Shown: positions 6,348 through 8,926 of the stretch, in pieces
Position numbering within the stretch: position 1 is the stretch's first letter
How the letters are laid out: each line of letters begins with the position of its first letter
Source of the DNA: Fimenecus sp045611635
GTDB taxonomy: Bacteria; Bacillota; Clostridia; Oscillospirales; Acutalibacteraceae
Length of the DNA: 8,926 nt
Assembly (NCBI GenBank): GCA_045611635.1
Contig: JAZKXL010000103.1
Coordinates: 1-8,926, forward strand
Direction: 5' to 3'
Position numbers and translations under genes: made by a program
The notes under the pieces: generated by a model
What the model saw: the letters and a program-made list of their open reading frames with translations, nothing else
Database searches by the model: none
Told to the model about the DNA's origin: nothing

Positions 6348-8453
6348 GTGAGACCTAATTACAACTTTAGATTTCGTACCACTGCATTTGTAGTTGCTAT
6401 TTTGTTTACAATCTCAATCTTTATTGCCGACCTTTTTAGAATTCAGGTTGTGCAAGCGGATGAATACACATCTAAAAACATTTATCTTTCAACTGCGCAA
6501 ACTAAAATTGACGCTTTACGCGGAGAAATTCTTGATATAAACGGAACACCACTTGTTTATAATGTAAGCTCAAATACGGTGTACATTGACGCGTCATATT
6601 TTCCAAAATTATCAGAAATTGAAGCACGAAACGAAATAATTGTTGCCCTTATTGAGCTTTTTGAAAGCAAGGCGGTTGAGTATAACTCTACATTGCCTAT
6701 TCAGCTTATAGGTGATGAGCTTGTTTTTACTGAAAACAGTGAAAATGATAAAAATAAACTTTTCGCACAAGATTATCTTAACTTGAACAATTATGCCACT
6801 CCACAAAACGTGTTTGATGCATTGTGCGAATATTACTCTCTTGAAGATATGCCTGTTGCCGACGCTATTAAGGTTGCATCAGTCTATTTTGCAATGGTTA
6901 AGGCGGATTTTTCAAAGAGCAATCCATTCACTATTGCCGAAAATGTGCCCGATGAAGTTGTTCTTATAATTAAAGAGCAAAGTAGATTTTACAAGGGTAT
7001 TGAAATTCGTGTTGATTCAGAACGTGCATATTATGATGGTACAATAGCACCGCATATTATAGGATATTACGATTACATTGATGCAAATGAATATTCTACG
7101 GTAACCGAGACTTATAAAGAAGCACTTAACAACGGGCAACTTACTCAAGCTCAAATTGATACTTTGAATCTTCGTGCCTATAAAATGACCGATAAAATTG
7201 GTAAATTTGGTATTGAAAGTGCTTTGGAAGACGAACTTCGTGGCACACGTGGTGTGGCTACAACCACAACTAATGCTGATGGCACTAAAAATACAACTAT
7301 TACAACAATGCCTGTTAATGGGAATAATGTAATTCTTACAATTGATGGTGATTTTCAAAAAGAAGTACAAAATATTCTTGAGTCAAAAATTAATCAAACA
7401 AAAGAAAATGATAACATTACAACTGCAGGTAGCATTGTTGTTATGGACGTTAACGACTTTTCAATTCTTGCTTGCGCAACATATCCAACCTATAACTTAG
7501 AAACATATAAGGAAAATGTTGTTGCATTGAATCAAGATGCATCTGCACCACTTTGGAATAGAGCGCTTCGTAGCACCTATGCTCCCGGTTCAACTGTTAA
7601 GCCAATCGTGGCAACAGCAGGTCTTGAAGAGGGGATTGTAACACCAGAAACAGGTCTAAAGTGTAATGTTTATTATACATTTTTTAAAGATAGAACATTC
7701 CAATGCTTTAACGTGGGCAACCACGCGGGCCACGAAATGACTACTGAAACCGCAATAAAATATTCTTGTAACACATATTTCTATGATGTTGGCAGACAAC
7801 TTGGCATTAATAAAATGAATGACTATTTTAGAATGTATGGTCTTGGTAGTAAAACCGGTGTTGAGTTGACTGAGTCAAGCGGCGTTGTTGCGGGTATTGC
7901 TCATCGCGAATCGTTAGGTGGAGTATGGTATCCTGGTGACACAGTTCAGGCGGCAATTGGTCAGTCTGACAACCTTTTCACACCAATTCAGCTTTGTGCT
8001 TATGCGGCTACTCTTGCAAATGGCGGAACAAGGTATAAAGCACACTTTGTTGAAAGTATTAAATCACCAGATTACTCTGAAACTCTTTACCAAGCAAAAC
8101 CTGAAGTGATTCAGCAATTAACTGTATCCCCAACCACACAAGCTGCAGTAAAAAAAGGTATGATTTCAATGGCAAACACCTTATCCGCATTCCGTGATGC
8201 TGATTATCAGGTTGCAGCAAAAACAGGTACAGCACAAGCAAAGAAAAAAGTAAACGGTGTTGTAGTTTCATACACAAACGGTTTCTTAATTTCTTATGCC
8301 CCTGCTGATAATCCACAAATTGCAGTTGTTATTGCAGTTGAAAATGTTATGTCATCAGGTCTTGGTAATTATGTTAAAGAAGTTTATGACGCATATTTTA
8401 GTAGAAATTCGGACATAACAAATTCACAGCAAAGCGGAACAGTGTTAAATTAA
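6348..8453 (+). CDS. mrdA: Class B penicillin-binding protein, PBP2/MrdA type (elongation transpeptidase)
   Basis: A membrane-anchored DD-transpeptidase that cross-links peptidoglycan outside the membrane during cell elongation. From the GTG at 6348 it is 701 residues. It has a basic N-terminus and one transmembrane helix at about 12-30, then a PBP dimerisation/pedestal domain beginning near RGEILDINGTPL (R58). A GIESALEDELRGTRG segment (near residue 285-300) links to the transpeptidase domain. The three penicillin-binding motifs are intact: S415-T-V-K418 (catalytic Ser and Lys), S473-C-N475 and K625-T-G627. There is no PASTA domain, unlike many FtsI/SpoVD-type proteins, and its place after mreBCD supports the PBP2 role. 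FtsI-like specificity cannot be fully excluded. An in-frame GTG at 6336 would add four residues, but it sits on the ribosome binding site. No rodA is adjacent. An imperfect hairpin follows the stop. Confidence 0.92.
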   Translation: MRPNYNFRFRTTAFVVAILFTISIFIADLFRIQVVQADEYTSKNIYLSTAQTKIDALRGEILDINGTPLVYNVSSNTVYIDASYFPKLSEIEARNEIIVALIELFESKAVEYNSTLPIQLIGDELVFTENSENDKNKLFAQDYLNLNNYATPQNVFDALCEYYSLEDMPVADAIKVASVYFAMVKADFSKSNPFTIAENVPDEVVLIIKEQSRFYKGIEIRVDSERAYYDGTIAPHIIGYYDYIDANEYSTVTETYKEALNNGQLTQAQIDTLNLRAYKMTDKIGKFGIESALEDELRGTRGVATTTTNADGTKNTTITTMPVNGNNVILTIDGDFQKEVQNILESKINQTKENDNITTAGSIVVMDVNDFSILACATYPTYNLETYKENVVALNQDASAPLWNRALRSTYAPGSTVKPIVATAGLEEGIVTPETGLKCNVYYTFFKDRTFQCFNVGNHAGHEMTTETAIKYSCNTYFYDVGRQLGINKMNDYFRMYGLGSKTGVELTESSGVVAGIAHRESLGGVWYPGDTVQAAIGQSDNLFTPIQLCAYAATLANGGTRYKAHFVESIKSPDYSETLYQAKPEVIQQLTVSPTTQAAVKKGMISMANTLSAFRDADYQVAAKTGTAQAKKKVNGVVVSYTNGFLISYAPADNPQIAVVIAVENVMSSGLGNYVKEVYDAYFSRNSDITNSQQSGTVLN

Positions 8454-8462
8454 ATGCAAAAA

Positions 8463-8491
8463 AACACTTGATTTTCGAAAAATCTTGTGTT
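8463..8491. repeat. Inverted repeat spanning the rpsO promoter (possible weak terminator of the mre cluster)
   Basis: AACAC (8463-8467) pairs with GTGTT (8487-8491), and GATTTT (8470-8475) pairs with AAAATC (8479-8484). A TT/TT mismatch separates the two stems, and the loop is CGA. It begins 10 nt after the PBP2 stop and is followed by a poor T-run (ATATTATT). It may end mre transcription weakly, act as an operator over the promoter, or both. Confidence 0.45.
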
Positions 8492-8496
8492 ATATT
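8468..8496 (+). promoter_or_regulatory. Sigma-A promoter of rpsO with extended -10
   Basis: TTGATT (8468-8473), a 17-nt spacer and TATATT (8491-8496), with TG at 8488-8489 forming an extended -10. Transcription would begin near 8501-8503, giving a leader of about 100 nt. This is one of the best promoter matches in the window. Confidence 0.65.
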
Positions 8497-8500
8497 ATTA

Positions 8501-8603
8501 GGGCTGTCTCTATGCGCTCGGGTGATTGAGTAATCCCAACGGGAATTCACCTACTTTTATCTGGGGCATTTGAGCATAAATATTTTTAATGAGGTGAAAA
8601 ACA
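8501..8603 (+). promoter_or_regulatory. Structured rpsO 5' leader, candidate S15 autoregulatory element
   Basis: The leader can form a helix GCTC (8516-8519) with GAGC (8572-8575). Directly stacked on it is GGGTGA (8520-8525) with TCACCT (8547-8552), enclosing a small hairpin TCCC (8534-8537), AAC, GGGA (8541-8544). TTCACCT (8546-8552) is also a perfect 7-nt complement of AGGTGAA (8592-8598), which is the rpsO Shine-Dalgarno region. The two pairings exclude each other. UGGGG (8562-8566) could alternatively form a pseudoknot with the UCCCA loop segment (8534-8538). Known biology: S15 represses its own mRNA in several bacteria by binding structured leaders that imitate its 16S rRNA site, often with a G-U/G-C pair motif. 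The stack here begins G8520-U8552 then G8521-C8551. The S15 link is inference. Confidence 0.6.
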
Positions 8604-8867
8604 ATGACACAAGCAGAAAAGCAAGCAATTATGGCTGAATACGCTGCACACGAAGGTGACACAGGTTCTCCTGAAGTTCAAATCGCAGTTCTCACAAAGA
8701 GAATTAATGACCTTACAGAGCATCTTAAGGTTAACAAGAAGGACCACCACTCACGTCGCGGTCTTCTTAAGATGGTTGGTCGTAGAAGAAATCTTCTCGC
8801 ATACCTTCAAAAGAAAGATATTGAAAGATACCGTGCAATCGTTGCAAAACTCGGTCTTCGTAAGTAA
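8604..8867 (+). CDS. rpsO: 30S ribosomal protein S15
   Basis: S15 is a primary 16S rRNA-binding protein that folds the central-domain three-way junction and lets S6, S18, S11 and S21 assemble. It is 87 residues (the family is usually 88-89) and all-helical. The conserved stretch HLKVNKKDHHSRRGLLKMVG (about 40-59) carries the DHHSRRGL signature, and RRRNLLAYLQKKD follows. The early TGSPEVQIAVLTKRI is also standard. GAGGTGA (8591-8597) gives a strong ribosome binding site 6 nt before the ATG. It has its own promoter and structured leader, and an intrinsic terminator follows. That makes it look monocistronic here, although in many bacteria rpsO is followed by pnp, which would lie beyond the right edge. 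Confidence 0.98.
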   Translation: MTQAEKQAIMAEYAAHEGDTGSPEVQIAVLTKRINDLTEHLKVNKKDHHSRRGLLKMVGRRRNLLAYLQKKDIERYRAIVAKLGLRK

Positions 8868-8876
8868 TCAAAACGC

Positions 8877-8920
8877 TTTAAGGCAGATAAGTTTTTCGCT
8901 TATCTGCCTTGAATTGCTTT
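8877..8920 (+). terminator. Intrinsic terminator after rpsO
   Basis: AAGGCAGATAAG (8880-8891) pairs perfectly with CTTATCTGCCTT (8899-8910) over 12 bp around a 7-nt TTTTTCG loop. Three weaker pairs extend the base (8877-8879 with 8911-8913). The tail is TTGCTTTT, an imperfect U-tract. Confidence 0.85.
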
Positions 8921-8926
8921 TAATGG

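Noticed and set aside
7918..8109. Second-frame open stretch inside the PBP2 transpeptidase domain
   Set aside because: It overlaps the conserved transpeptidase coding sequence and has no start signal of its own.

Overview
This window is AT-rich, with compact genes, Gram-positive-style ribosome binding sites (GAGGTGA-like) and sigma-A-type promoters. It reads as chromosomal core from a low-GC Firmicute, most likely an anaerobic member of the Clostridia. That placement is an inference from gene content, the DUF1934-argS pairing, codon use and the HMGN variant in ArgRS; no rRNA or other taxonomic marker is present.

Layout: (a) 1-157, minus strand: the first 52 codons of an unrecognised gene that leaves the window on the left. 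(b) 158-328: a divergent, very AT-rich intergenic region with candidate promoters in both directions. (c) 329-3572, plus strand: a tight cluster of D-alanine--D-alanine ligase (ddl), a DUF1934/YwiB-like protein and arginyl-tRNA synthetase (argS). ddl overlaps the second gene by 4 nt, and 2 nt separate the second gene from argS. (d) 3573-3726: a hairpin terminator for argS that overlaps a candidate mreB promoter. (e) 3727-8453, plus strand: the rod-shape cluster mreB, mreC, mreD and a class B penicillin-binding protein (PBP2/MrdA type). A 216-nt gap after mreB contains a long imperfect inverted repeat. (f) 8454-8603: a strong promoter and a structured leader for rpsO. (g) 8604-8867: rpsO (ribosomal protein S15), followed by a clear intrinsic terminator at 8877-8920.

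The genes share a cell-wall theme. Ddl makes the D-Ala-D-Ala dipeptide that ends the peptidoglycan stem peptide. MreB, MreC and MreD form the membrane-associated elongation scaffold. PBP2 is the transpeptidase that cross-links D-Ala-D-Ala-containing strands during side-wall synthesis. RodA, the usual glycosyltransferase partner of PBP2, is not in the window. argS and rpsO are translation genes interleaved with these.

I found no mobile-element gene, CRISPR array, phage gene, toxin-antitoxin pair or new protein system; the protein content is housekeeping. The best leads are non-coding. The rpsO leader can pair the same TTCACCT segment either with an upstream GGGTGA or with the rpsO Shine-Dalgarno sequence, a plausible S15 autoregulatory switch. 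The roughly 100-nt inverted repeat between mreB and mreC looks like a dispersed repeat or a regulatory hairpin.
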